Source: Ruminococcus sp.
Lineage (GTDB): Bacteria > Bacillota > Clostridia > Oscillospirales > Ruminococcaceae
Direction of reading: 5' to 3'
Assembly (NCBI GenBank): GCA_017534595.1
Contig: JAFXVY010000132.1
Span: 1-47,874 of the forward strand
DNA length: 47,874 bases
The position numbers were made by a program, and so were the translations under genes. How positions within the stretch are numbered: the stretch's first letter is position 1; every line of letters begins with the position of its first letter. Under the pieces are notes generated by a model. That model worked only from the letters and a program-made list of their open reading frames with translations, was not told the origin of the DNA and made no database searches. Positions 8,297 to 16,491 of the stretch are shown piece by piece.

Positions 8297-8353
8297 GAGT
8301 TTTCACCGTACCTTCTGCGGCGGGTAGCCGCGTATTTTTCGGATAGTTTTGAT

Positions 8354-8382
8354 ATTATATCATATTTTGTCAAAGGTGTCAA
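8354..8382 (-). promoter_or_regulatory. SigA-type promoter of gltA
   Basis: On the minus strand TTGACA (8382-8377) and TATAAT (8359-8354) are perfect hexamers 17 bp apart. The -35 begins two bases beyond the holA stop codon, so gltA is transcribed separately from the upstream operon. Confidence 0.9.
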
Positions 8383-8384
8383 GC

Positions 8385-9449
8385 TTACGCCTTCTGCCGC
8401 AGGGTCATGGCCTTGGCGCAGGCCTCCTCGAGCAGCAGCATATCCGAGCCCTTGCCGCCCGAACGGGTCTTGAGCCGGAAGTCGAGGGCGGCGAACACCG
8501 AAACGGTGCGCCGTATCCTGTCCTCGGGGATGTTCTGACACTCGTTAAAGGCGTTCTTGACCGCGAATTCCCGGTTCCGGGGATACTTGAAATCTGCGGC
8601 GCAGGCCGCGACGCCCCGTCCCGACGACATTGCCAGCCTTGCGCGGTAGAGGTCGGTCAGGGACATTGCTATGGTCGAGAGGATCTCGATGGGCTCATAG
8701 TTCTGGTCGGCGAGCTCCTTGAGCCTGCCGAAGACGAATGCAGCGTTGCCTCGAAGTATGTTTATCGCCAGCGAGAAGCCGTCCGACTCGACCCGCCTTA
8801 TGCAAAGAGCGTCTATATCGGCGCGTGTGACCTGCCTGCCGCGGGCGTAGGAGGTGAGCTTGGTGATCTCCTGCGCTATCGAGGCCGAGTCGCAGAGGCA
8901 GACCTCCGCAAGATATTCCGCGTCGAACTTAGTGATCTGGCAGCCTGCCTTGGTGAATGCGGCTGCGATATCCTTTCCGAGGTCGGAGACCCGTTTGAAC
9001 CCGAACTCGCAGGAGACTCCGTGCTTAGCGCAGAAGTCCGCGAAGCGGGAGTTCTTGTCGCTGAGGCTGCGCTTGTTCTTGTAGAGGTCGGCGCCCGGCG
9101 AGCAGATGACCACGGTGGTGGTCGGCGGGAGGTCTGAAAAGATCTTCCGCAGATCGTCGGCGTCCTGCTTGGCGGTCTTGTCTATGTTGAGGTCGCTGAC
9201 CGTTACCGTTACCCGCTGCGCGAACATGGGCAGCATCTCGCAGGCGTCGGCTATCGCAGGGATATCCGGGGTCTTGCCGTCGAAGCGGTGGAGGTTCATT
9301 GTCCGGTCGTCGCGGGGGCAGAGCTTGTTGATCAGCGATCTTGCGAAGGCTTCGAGCGCACCCGTATCCTGCCCGTAGAGGAAATACAGGCGTTCGGGTC
9401 CTTCGCTTTTGAGCTTCTTCAACAGCTCCTGACTTGTGAGCTGCGGCAT
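8385..9449 (-). CDS. holA: DNA polymerase III delta subunit
   Basis: A 354-residue clamp-loader delta subunit, which opens the sliding clamp during loading. It starts with PERLYFLYGQDTGALEAFARSL, typical of the N-terminal AAA+-like domain that lacks a working Walker A. The C-terminal helical domain has SLAINILRGNAAFVFGRLKEL and ILSTIAMSLTDLYRARLA. AAAGGAGGGATG precedes the ATG. It follows comEC by 23 bases, a conserved neighbour pair in Firmicutes, and is the last gene of the T-box-led operon before the gltA promoter. Confidence 0.9.
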   Translation of the reverse strand: MPQLTSQELLKKLKSEGPERLYFLYGQDTGALEAFARSLINKLCPRDDRTMNLHRFDGKTPDIPAIADACEMLPMFAQRVTVTVSDLNIDKTAKQDADDLRKIFSDLPPTTTVVICSPGADLYKNKRSLSDKNSRFADFCAKHGVSCEFGFKRVSDLGKDIAAAFTKAGCQITKFDAEYLAEVCLCDSASIAQEITKLTSYARGRQVTRADIDALCIRRVESDGFSLAINILRGNAAFVFGRLKELADQNYEPIEILSTIAMSLTDLYRARLAMSSGRGVAACAADFKYPRNREFAVKNAFNECQNIPEDRIRRTVSVFAALDFRLKTRSGGKGSDMLLLEEACAKAMTLRQKA

Positions 9450-9472
9450 CGGTCATCCCTCCTTTGCTTGGT

Positions 9473-11404
9473 CTATCGGTCTGCGCCGAGGAGGATCTCG
9501 GGGCAGGCTTTGAGGTCGTCCCCGCCGAGCTCGCCCTGCGGGGCATAAACTTTATTCTTCGTAAGCGATACCGTCCCGCCGGCGGCGGTGATATCATAGC
9601 CCTCCGCGGTTACGGTGACTGTGAAGCCGTCAAGCTCCGCCGAGGCGTTTTCGTCAAAGGGCTCGCTGTAATACCCGCCGCCGGTGATGAGCTGTTCGGC
9701 GGGCGGGAAGATCTCCGTGCGGTAGGCAGAGGCGCCGAGGTCGCCGTGAACGAATGCGGCGCGGCAGCGCGTTATGCCGTTTCGGGATATATCCTGCTGA
9801 ACGTTGTAGGTATCGGAGCCCTTGGCTCCGATATCGAGCACGGCGCACTCCCTGCCCCTGCTGACCACGGCGCAGAGCGTCCTGCCGTCAGAGAGGATAT
9901 GTATGCGCACCCGCCCGTCGAGGGCTGCAAAAATGCTGCTCACCGCCCAGAGCGACACGAAAGCCGCCGCTGTGCCGAGGGCGAATATCCGTGCTTTCCC
10001 GAACCTCACGGCGAGGTACAGTGCAGCGGCCATGACCGCCGCAGCCGCGATCACCGCGCCTGCAAACCTGCTGCCGACAGCTGCGAACCGCAGCGAGGCG
10101 AAGCCCTCCGCAAGCTTGAGCACAGCCTTGATGAGCAGGTCTGCGAGCCGGAAGATCAGCTTCGCGGGAAGTATGCTCCCGCCGAAAAGCATCGCCGCCG
10201 CGCAGAGCATAAGCGCTCCCGAGCATAGCGGGACTATCAGCAGGTTGGATACCGGTGCCGCTGCCGAGACCTCCGAGAAGAAATATACCGAAAACGGCAG
10301 CGAGACCGTGAGTATCACAGCAGTCTCCGCCATGGGTATCAGCGCAAAAGCGAACCGCCTGCCCTTGAGCAGGGAGGTCAGCGGCGGAGCAAGAGAGCCT
10401 ATCGCAAAGCAGGCCGCAAAGGAGCATACAAACGACGCCGACAAAACTATCGGAGGCTCGATGCCGCACATTATCACTGCGCAGATCCCGAGAGAGCTCA
10501 GCGGATCCGTCCGCCTGCCGGCAAGGGTCGAGCAGAAGGTCAGCACCGACATTATCCCCGCCCTTACAAGGGGCGCCGAGAACCCGCCGAAGGCCGTGAA
10601 CATCATTACCACGACGCAGAGCAGCACCGTCCTCACCCGCTTGCGGCGTATGAACAGCCCGAGCAGAGCATTTGAGAATGCCGCGATGACGGTCAGGTGA
10701 GTTCCGCTCATGGCGAAAAGATGCCCGACGCCGCTGCGGTAGAACTGCGTCTTGGTCACATCCGAAAGCTCGGATCTGTCGCCGCAGAGTATGGCCTGCG
10801 CGAAGGCGGCGCTCTCCTTGTCCATGGCGGCGGTGATGCACTGCGAAACATAGTCCCGCAGCCCGCACAGCCACCTGCCGAGGCGGTTGCCGCACTCGCC
10901 CGAGTATTCTATCTCATCGGCGTTCCCGCTGAGATATATCCCCTTGGGCAGCCGATAGCTCTTTGACGGAAAGGACGGCGTGTCCTCGAGAGCCTCGAGC
11001 TTTGCGGTCACGTTGACCTTTTCATAGGGCTCGCAGCTCCCGTCCGCATAGATAAGCACTTTTACGCTCACGCCGTCGGCCTTGCCGTCAACGGTGAGCA
11101 TTGACCTGTCCCCGCTGAGCACCTTGATATCGGTAACGGTACCCTCAACGGTGACTGTCCTGCCGCTTAGCTCAAGTGCGGGGTCGATATGAAGCATATA
11201 ATAGGTCTTGGCTGCGGTCAGCCCGCAGAGCAGGGATATCCCCGCCGCTGCGATACCGAGCCTGTATCTTTTCAGCAGCAGCGCCGCCAGCACCGATGCC
11301 GAGCTCGCTGCCGCCGCGAGAGCGATAAAGCTCCCGCCGGTCACACAGAAGAGAGCGGTCCCGAAGAGGAACGAAAGCCCGCACCAGGCAGCTTTGCGTG
11401 TCAT
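9473..11404 (-). CDS. comEC: ComEC/Rec2-type DNA uptake channel with degenerate nuclease-like domain
   Basis: A 643-residue ComEC homologue, the membrane channel for single-stranded DNA in competence. Two short N-terminal membrane segments are followed by an OB-like domain (LSGRTVTVEGTVTDIKV). The competence domain has HLFAMSGTHLTVIAAFSN and about seven membrane helices. The soluble C-terminus (from about residue 480) aligns by position with the usual metallo-beta-lactamase-like domain. However, it reads VLDIGAKGS and FVHGDLGAS and shows no HxHxDH metal motif. The protein is also shorter than the roughly 700-800 residues usual for the family. AGGAGATGATC precedes the ATG. It lies between the GrpB-HIT gene (35-base gap) and holA. 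No other competence genes are in the window. Confidence 0.88.
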   Translation of the reverse strand: MTRKAAWCGLSFLFGTALFCVTGGSFIALAAAASSASVLAALLLKRYRLGIAAAGISLLCGLTAAKTYYMLHIDPALELSGRTVTVEGTVTDIKVLSGDRSMLTVDGKADGVSVKVLIYADGSCEPYEKVNVTAKLEALEDTPSFPSKSYRLPKGIYLSGNADEIEYSGECGNRLGRWLCGLRDYVSQCITAAMDKESAAFAQAILCGDRSELSDVTKTQFYRSGVGHLFAMSGTHLTVIAAFSNALLGLFIRRKRVRTVLLCVVVMMFTAFGGFSAPLVRAGIMSVLTFCSTLAGRRTDPLSSLGICAVIMCGIEPPIVLSASFVCSFAACFAIGSLAPPLTSLLKGRRFAFALIPMAETAVILTVSLPFSVYFFSEVSAAAPVSNLLIVPLCSGALMLCAAAMLFGGSILPAKLIFRLADLLIKAVLKLAEGFASLRFAAVGSRFAGAVIAAAAVMAAALYLAVRFGKARIFALGTAAAFVSLWAVSSIFAALDGRVRIHILSDGRTLCAVVSRGRECAVLDIGAKGSDTYNVQQDISRNGITRCRAAFVHGDLGASAYRTEIFPPAEQLITGGGYYSEPFDENASAELDGFTVTVTAEGYDITAAGGTVSLTKNKVYAPQGELGGDDLKACPEILLGADR

Positions 11405-11439
11405 GGGATCATCTCCTGTGTGATATCATAGTCGGGTTA

Positions 11440-12288
11440 TCAGCCTGCCGGCCAGCCGAAGGGTCTGCCCGCGAGCAGGTGGAAGTGGATGTGGAACACG
11501 CTCTGACCTGCGCTCTCGCCGCAGTTGGTGACAACGCGGAAGCCGTCTTTGAGATCGAGCTCTTTGGCGAGCTTTGCGATGACCTCATAGATATGCGCGA
11601 TAACGGCGCTGTTCTCGGGAGTTATCTCGTCGAGCTTGGAGATATGCTTCTTGGGGATGACGAGGATATGGGTGGGAGCAGTGGGAGCTATGTCTTTGAA
11701 GGCATAGCAGAGCTCGTCCTCATAGACCTTGTCCGAGGGGATCTCTCCCTTGATTATCCTGCAGAATAAGCAATCGTTCATTTGAATGACCTCCTTGTAT
11801 ATATTTTCGATAAAGGGTGCCTTGTGCCGGATGTACCCGTCGATATCTTCGGGGTAAAGCCCGGCGGCCTCCGTTTTTATACGGCTGTATCCGCTCACGG
11901 CTGCGGGGTGCGTCCGGAGATAGTCCCTGAACGCAAGGTGCCGCCCGAGCTCTTCGCTGTCTTCGGCGCAGACATACAGATGATGCTCCGGGAGGGGTAC
12001 TCTGCTGTCGTAAGCAAAGGCCTCGCGCCCCGGGATGCCGAGGTCGCCTTCGTGGCGGTAGCCGAGCTGCCCGAGGGTGGATATTACCTCCCCCAGCGCC
12101 GAGCGGTCGGGGATCACGACGTCTATGTCGATGATCGGCTTGGCCGAAAGCCCGGGGACGGCCGTGCTCCCGACGTGCTCTATGCTTGTGCAGAGAGAGC
12201 CGAGGGCTGTCAGCAGCCGGGCCTTTATGTCCTCAAAGGACCGTACCCACGCCGGGTCGTAGGGCAGGACGGTTATTCGCCTTGCCAT
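11440..12288 (-). CDS. GrpB-family domain joined in frame to a HIT (HinT-like) hydrolase
   Basis: One open frame of 282 codons contains two families. Residues 1-169 match the GrpB/UPF0157 family, a nucleotidyltransferase-fold protein, with HVGSTAVPGLSAKPIIDIDV supplying the GS...DxD pattern. Residues 170-282 are a complete HIT protein, starting MNDCLFCRIIKGEIPS and ending with the HIHFHLLAG histidine triad, which hydrolyses nucleoside phosphoramidates. No stop codon separates them. The HIT part has its own ATG at 11781 with a perfect AAGGAGG upstream, so free HIT protein is probably also made. The GrpB ATG at 12288 is three bases after the alaS stop and has no good ribosome site, so it probably relies on coupling. 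Both families are normally separate proteins. Confidence 0.85.
   Translation of the reverse strand: MARRITVLPYDPAWVRSFEDIKARLLTALGSLCTSIEHVGSTAVPGLSAKPIIDIDVVIPDRSALGEVISTLGQLGYRHEGDLGIPGREAFAYDSRVPLPEHHLYVCAEDSEELGRHLAFRDYLRTHPAAVSGYSRIKTEAAGLYPEDIDGYIRHKAPFIENIYKEVIQMNDCLFCRIIKGEIPSDKVYEDELCYAFKDIAPTAPTHILVIPKKHISKLDEITPENSAVIAHIYEVIAKLAKELDLKDGFRVVTNCGESAGQSVFHIHFHLLAGRPFGWPAG
11779..11796 (-). promoter_or_regulatory. Internal ribosome site and start codon of the HIT protein
   Basis: On the minus strand AAGGAGG (11796-11790) is followed after eight bases by ATG (11781-11779). This is the strongest ribosome site in the GrpB-HIT frame and lies inside codons for the last residues of the GrpB part. 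Confidence 0.8.
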
Positions 12289-12291
12289 TTG

Positions 12292-15246
12292 TTACTTGAT
12301 GAATTCCGCTGCGATCTCCTCGACCTGATCGAGGGCTTCGTCGATCTTGAAGCGGTCGCCGACGCCTGCCATAGCGCTGTCGGGACGTCCGCCGCCCTTG
12401 CCGCCGGTGAGCGCAGCTACCTTGCCGGCGATCTTTCCGGCGTGAGCGCCTCTTGAGAGAGCGTCCTTGCCGACGCCTACCGCGAAGTTGCCCTTTTCGC
12501 CGTCAACGCCTGCCAGCACGATGATGATATCGTCGTGGTTGGCCTTGATCTCGTCAGCCATCTTGCGCAGCACATCCGCCTTGATGTTTGTCAGCATAGC
12601 CGAAGCTACCTTGATGCCCTTGACGTCTGCGGCAGCATCCATAATGGTCTTGGAGCGGAGGTTGGCGATCTCCGACTGGAGGGTGTCGCGCTCTCTTTCA
12701 AGCTCCTTGACCTCCTGCATAACAGCCTTGCAGCGATTGGCAAGCTCTATGGGATTGGAGGCCTTGAGTGCGGCGGCAGCCTCTCTGATCTGCTCGGAGT
12801 GCTGCTCGATAAGTGCGAGCACGCCTCTGCCGGTAACGCCCTCGATACGTCTTACGCCCGAGGCTACCGAGCTCTCGGAGAGTATCTTGAACAGGCCGAT
12901 ATGGGAAGTGTTCTCGACGTGAGTACCGCCGCAGAACTCGATAGAAACGGTCTCGTCGCCTTCGCCCATGGTAACAACGCGGACGGTGGCGCCGTACTTC
13001 TCGCCGAACAGAGCCATAGCGCCGAGCTGCTTGGCCTCCTCTATCGGCATCTCGCGGACAGTGACCTCGAGCGCCTTGAGGATGTTGGCGTTTACGATCT
13101 GCTCTACGCGCATCTTCTCCTGCTTGGTCATAGCGCTGAAATGGCTGAAATCGAAGCGGACTCTGTCAGCGTCCACGAGCTGACCTGCCTGATGAACATG
13201 GTCGCCCAGCACTTCTCTGAGCGCAGCCTGTAAGAGGTGGGCAGCCGAGTGATTTCTCATGATGCTGCGGCGGTTCTGCCTGTCAACGGAGAAATGAGCC
13301 TCCTGACCCACGGCGATGCCGCCCTCAACGACTCTGATCTTGTGGGCGAACTTGCCGGCAGCAGCCTTTATGGTGTCGAGGACCTCGGCCTTGCCGCTGG
13401 CGGTGGTTATGAAGCCCTTGTCGCCCACCTGTCCGCCGCTCTCAGCGTAGAAGGGGGTCTTTGCGGAAACGATGTAGTAGATCTCGCCGTCGCAGCCTGC
13501 GTTGTCAACGAGCTCTTCCTCGGTGGCGATGTAGGCAACCGTGCTGTCGTCCTCGAACCTGCCGTAGCCGGTGAACTCGGTGTGGAAGGTCTTGTCCATT
13601 TTCAGGAACACGGTATCCTCGGCGCCCATGTACTTTGAGCCGCCGCGTGCGATACGGGCGGTCTCGCGCTGCTTTTCGTAGGCGGCGCGGTAGCCCTCCT
13701 CGTCGCAGGAGAAGCCCTTTTCTTCGAGTATCTCGCGGGTGAGGTCGATCGGGAAGCCGTGGGTATCCGAAAGCTTGAAGCAGCTCTCGCCGTCGAGGAC
13801 GGTCTTGCCCTCGGCCTGCATCTGAGCCACATACTCATCGAGCAGCTTCATGCCCTTGTCTATGGTGTTGTTGAAGTTCTGCTCCTCGGTGGCAAGGAGC
13901 TTAACGATGTAGTCGTACTTCTCCTCGAGCTCGGTGTACTCGCTCTTGGAGTTGTCAACGACGGTCTTTACGATATCCTTGAGGAAGGTGCCGTTGATGC
14001 CCAGCAGCTTGCCGTGGCGGACGGCTCTTCTGATAAGGCGGCGCATTACATAGCCTCTGCCCTCGTTGGAGGGGAGTATGCCGTCGGAGGCCATGAAAGT
14101 AACGGAGCGGATATGGTCGGTGATAACGCGGATGGAAACATCCTTCTTGTGTTCCTTGCCGTACTCGACGCCCGCGATCTTGCAGACATGGTCGCGGATA
14201 GCCTTGATCGTGTCAACGTCGAAGATCGAGTCAACGCCCTGCATCATGGCAGCGATACGCTCGAGACCCATGCCGGTGTCGATATTCTTCTGCTTGAGCT
14301 CGGTATAGGTGCCGTCCTCATGACGGTCGAACTGGGTGAATACCAGGTTCCAGAACTCCATGTATCTGTCGCAGTCGCAGCCGACGGTGCAGTCGGGCTT
14401 GCCGCAGCCGTACTGCTCGCCGCGGTCGTAGTAGATCTCGGAGCAGGGGCCGCAGGGACCGTCGATACCGGCCTCCCAGAAATTGTCCTCCTTGCCCATG
14501 CGGAAGATCTTCTCCATGGGCAGACCCTCCTGCTCGTGCCAGATCTTCACGGCCTCGTCGTCATCCTGATATACCGAGACATAGAGCCTGTCCTCGGGGA
14601 TCTCCAGCACCTTGGTCACATACTCCCACGCCCAGGCGATAGCCTCCTTCTTGAAGTATTCGCCGAAGCTCCAGTTGCCCAGCATCTCGAAAAAGGTGCC
14701 GTGGCGGGCGGTGATGCCCACGTTCTCGATGTCTCCCGTTCTGATACACTTCTGGCAGTCACAGACGCGCACAGAGGGCGGCACGTCCTGACCCGTGAAG
14801 AAGCGCTTGAGAGGCGCCATACCTGCGTTTATGAGCAGCAGGCTGTTGTCGTTCTGGGGTACCAGCGGGAAGCTCTTGATCCTGAGATGCCCTTTGCTCT
14901 CAAAGAATTTGAGATAAGACTCTCTCAGCTCGTTAAGACCCATCCATTTCATTTTACATTCCTCCGGTTTATTTTGATTATTGTTTATCAATTCAAGATA
15001 CTGCTCCGTGACCTCATCGGGTCCGGGCTTTCTTGTATTGTCCCTGTATTTCTCCGAGAACGCCCCGAACCGCGGGAAGCTCTCTCTCGCCTGACGTATC
15101 GTCAGGCCGTCGTTGGCGCCGTTCTCACTGTCGGGATCGAGGTCTCCGTCATCCTCCCACCAGCAGACGGGGCAGATCTCATAGCCGCCCTTTTCCTCAA
15201 GCGTCAGGCATCCGCAGACGGGGCAGGCGTAAAGATTTTCTTTCAT
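12292..15246 (-). CDS. alaS: Alanyl-tRNA synthetase with an in-frame N-terminal CPCC cysteine-rich domain
   Basis: The open frame is 984 codons. Codons 99-984 (ATG at 14952) are a full AlaRS of 886 residues that charges tRNA-Ala. It starts MKWMGLNELRESYLKFFESKGH, has the editing-site histidines (NHSAAHLLQAALRE), a zinc ligand motif in CGGTHVENTSHIG, and a C-Ala domain. Codons 1-98 match the CPCC cysteine-rich family, with CPVCGC, YEICPVCWWEDDGD and ANDGLTIRQARESFPRFGA. CPCC proteins are normally free small proteins. No stop lies between, yet a strong internal GGAGGA precedes the AlaRS ATG, so both a fusion and a normal AlaRS may be made. CGGAGAA precedes the outer ATG. A T-box leader lies upstream and the GrpB-HIT frame starts three bases downstream. 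Confidence 0.9.
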   Translation of the reverse strand: MKENLYACPVCGCLTLEEKGGYEICPVCWWEDDGDLDPDSENGANDGLTIRQARESFPRFGAFSEKYRDNTRKPGPDEVTEQYLELINNNQNKPEECKMKWMGLNELRESYLKFFESKGHLRIKSFPLVPQNDNSLLLINAGMAPLKRFFTGQDVPPSVRVCDCQKCIRTGDIENVGITARHGTFFEMLGNWSFGEYFKKEAIAWAWEYVTKVLEIPEDRLYVSVYQDDDEAVKIWHEQEGLPMEKIFRMGKEDNFWEAGIDGPCGPCSEIYYDRGEQYGCGKPDCTVGCDCDRYMEFWNLVFTQFDRHEDGTYTELKQKNIDTGMGLERIAAMMQGVDSIFDVDTIKAIRDHVCKIAGVEYGKEHKKDVSIRVITDHIRSVTFMASDGILPSNEGRGYVMRRLIRRAVRHGKLLGINGTFLKDIVKTVVDNSKSEYTELEEKYDYIVKLLATEEQNFNNTIDKGMKLLDEYVAQMQAEGKTVLDGESCFKLSDTHGFPIDLTREILEEKGFSCDEEGYRAAYEKQRETARIARGGSKYMGAEDTVFLKMDKTFHTEFTGYGRFEDDSTVAYIATEEELVDNAGCDGEIYYIVSAKTPFYAESGGQVGDKGFITTASGKAEVLDTIKAAAGKFAHKIRVVEGGIAVGQEAHFSVDRQNRRSIMRNHSAAHLLQAALREVLGDHVHQAGQLVDADRVRFDFSHFSAMTKQEKMRVEQIVNANILKALEVTVREMPIEEAKQLGAMALFGEKYGATVRVVTMGEGDETVSIEFCGGTHVENTSHIGLFKILSESSVASGVRRIEGVTGRGVLALIEQHSEQIREAAAALKASNPIELANRCKAVMQEVKELERERDTLQSEIANLRSKTIMDAAADVKGIKVASAMLTNIKADVLRKMADEIKANHDDIIIVLAGVDGEKGNFAVGVGKDALSRGAHAGKIAGKVAALTGGKGGGRPDSAMAGVGDRFKIDEALDQVEEIAAEFIK
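14950..14965 (-). promoter_or_regulatory. Internal ribosome site and conventional start of AlaRS
   Basis: On the minus strand GGAGGAA (14965-14959) is followed after six bases by ATG (14952-14950), where the conserved AlaRS sequence begins. It lies within codons of the linker that joins the CPCC domain to AlaRS. Confidence 0.85.
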
Positions 15247-15274
15247 TGTGTTTTCTCCGATATGTGTGTTGTAT

Positions 15275-15336
15275 AATGAAGAATGAATAATTGCGGTGTC
15301 CGCTGAGCGGACGGTTTCAAATCATCGCCGCAGGCG
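15275..15336 (+). repeat. Repeat family D, half copy, in the alaS leader
   Basis: AATGAAGAATGAATAATT, then GTCCG-CTGAG-CGGAC and ATCATCGCCGCAGG, match the minus-strand reading of 21692-21608. The stem GTCCG/CGGAC is kept while the loop differs. It lies between the T-box terminator and the first alaS ribosome site, so it is part of the full-length alaS mRNA. Confidence 0.7.
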
Positions 15337-15372
15337 AAAAAACGCTTCGTCCCGAAATACCGGGACGAAGCG
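15337..15372 (-). terminator. T-box attenuator terminator
   Basis: On the minus strand the perfect 12-bp stem CGCTTCGTCCCG / CGGGACGAAGCG has a six-base loop and is followed by TTTTTT (15342-15337). It directly follows the T-box sequence, as expected for a regulated attenuator. Confidence 0.9.
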
Positions 15373-15566
15373 CGTTGCTCCGTGTTACCACCCAGCTTGC
15401 GGACGCAAAAGCGCCGCCGCTCGAACCCTTTAACGCAGGGGATACGCCGCTGTTTTCACAGCGATGCTCGGGTAAGCCACCGCGACCTCCGTCAGGGGCT
15501 TTCACCGGCCGCCCCCTCTCTGCGGACTTCTTTCGCGGATAATTCCGTCACAGCGTTTGAGATATA
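15337..15566 (-). ncRNA. T-box leader controlling alaS
   Basis: The roughly 230-base leader runs from a perfect promoter to the attenuator. It holds the T-box sequence CTGGGTGGTAACACGG (15395-15380), which pairs with the NCCA end of uncharged tRNA. A GGTGAAAGC motif in the 5' half fits the stem I apical region. Because alaS follows, the expected ligand is uncharged tRNA-Ala. A GCU or GCA specifier is possible near 15480-15460, but I could not fix it by hand folding. Uncharged tRNA should let transcription continue into CPCC-AlaRS, GrpB-HIT, comEC and holA. Confidence 0.88.
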
Positions 15567-15571
15567 CATCT

Positions 15572-15600
15572 ATTATAATACGCTTCGTCGAGCTTGTCAA
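15572..15600 (-). promoter_or_regulatory. SigA-type promoter of the T-box/alaS operon
   Basis: On the minus strand TTGACA (15600-15595) and TATAAT (15577-15572) are perfect hexamers with 17-bp spacing. Confidence 0.92.
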
Positions 15601-15642
15601 GCCCCGAAATGCTGATTTAACGGCGAATTCACAATCTTTGCG

Positions 15643-16491
15643 CTATACGATGTCCCGCTTCTCGAGGGAGAGCATACTCAGCGCTATCGAGATCACAGCC
15701 GTGACCCCGCATACGATCAGCGGTTTGGTCACGTCCGTTGTGTGGAAACGCACCTCCGTGATGTTGTCCATTATCAGATAATGCCTGAGATCAACGGTCT
15801 TCTCAAAGGCCGCGCGTATGGCGTTCTGGAGCAGCAGAGCTATCACCGAGAAGAAGCCCAGCACGTTTATCAGCGAGATCACCATTCCGAGCATATTGCT
15901 GCGGGAGACTGTCGTCACCATAACGGAGAAGCAGATCACGGCATAGTACATCACGAACTGCACGCACATGAACCGCATAAAATCGGGCACATTCGCGAAA
16001 TTCAGCTTGTCGAAGAAGATCGCCTCCGAGATCACATGGCCGGCAAAGGTCACGGCGAAGAACAGGATCTCGTACAGGAACAGGGATATCAGCTTTGACC
16101 ACAGCAGCATCGACCGCCGCTTGATCTGTCCGCCTATCGTCTTGATGAAGCCGGATGAGAAGTCGGCGTTGGCAAAGAGCACGACGAAGATCACAAGGAA
16201 CAGCGGCAGTATGTTTGCCGAGACTGCGCTTGCGTACTCCCGCAGGGGGTTGACCGTCGATCCGCCCATAGACTCGAGCAGGCTTTTGAGGGTGGCGCTG
16301 TCCGCACCCTCGAGCTCGACGTCGAGACTGTCCGCGAGCTCCTGCACATTCGTGGCGTAGGAGTAGGTCTTGTGGGTGGCGTAGGCCGTGATGAAAAGTA
16401 TCACTATAACTATCAGCGGGAGGATCCACAAGGTCTTCATCTTGCGCATACGCACAAGATCCATGCGAAGTATATCAAGCATTGGATCCAC
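15643..16491 (-). CDS. ABC transporter permease
   Basis: A 282-residue membrane protein with about six predicted helices, the first at residues 23-39 (LWILPLIVIVILFITAY). A long extracytoplasmic loop near residues 45-85 follows, and further helices lie around 90-110, 150-170, 180-200, 205-230 and 255-275. It resembles ABC-2-type permeases of the bacitracin/lantibiotic immunity group. Its ATG lies inside the end of the ATPase gene (17-base overlap), so the two genes are coupled and form one exporter. The substrate cannot be inferred. The next promoter downstream is that of the T-box operon, 43 bases beyond the stop. Confidence 0.85.
   Translation of the reverse strand: MDPMLDILRMDLVRMRKMKTLWILPLIVIVILFITAYATHKTYSYATNVQELADSLDVELEGADSATLKSLLESMGGSTVNPLREYASAVSANILPLFLVIFVVLFANADFSSGFIKTIGGQIKRRSMLLWSKLISLFLYEILFFAVTFAGHVISEAIFFDKLNFANVPDFMRFMCVQFVMYYAVICFSVMVTTVSRSNMLGMVISLINVLGFFSVIALLLQNAIRAAFEKTVDLRHYLIMDNITEVRFHTTDVTKPLIVCGVTAVISIALSMLSLEKRDIV

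Noticed and set aside
13759-15276. A 505-codon open frame antisense to alaS.
   Set aside because: It is a mirror of the GC-biased AlaRS codons, has no family motifs and no ribosome site, while AlaRS is unmistakable on the other strand.
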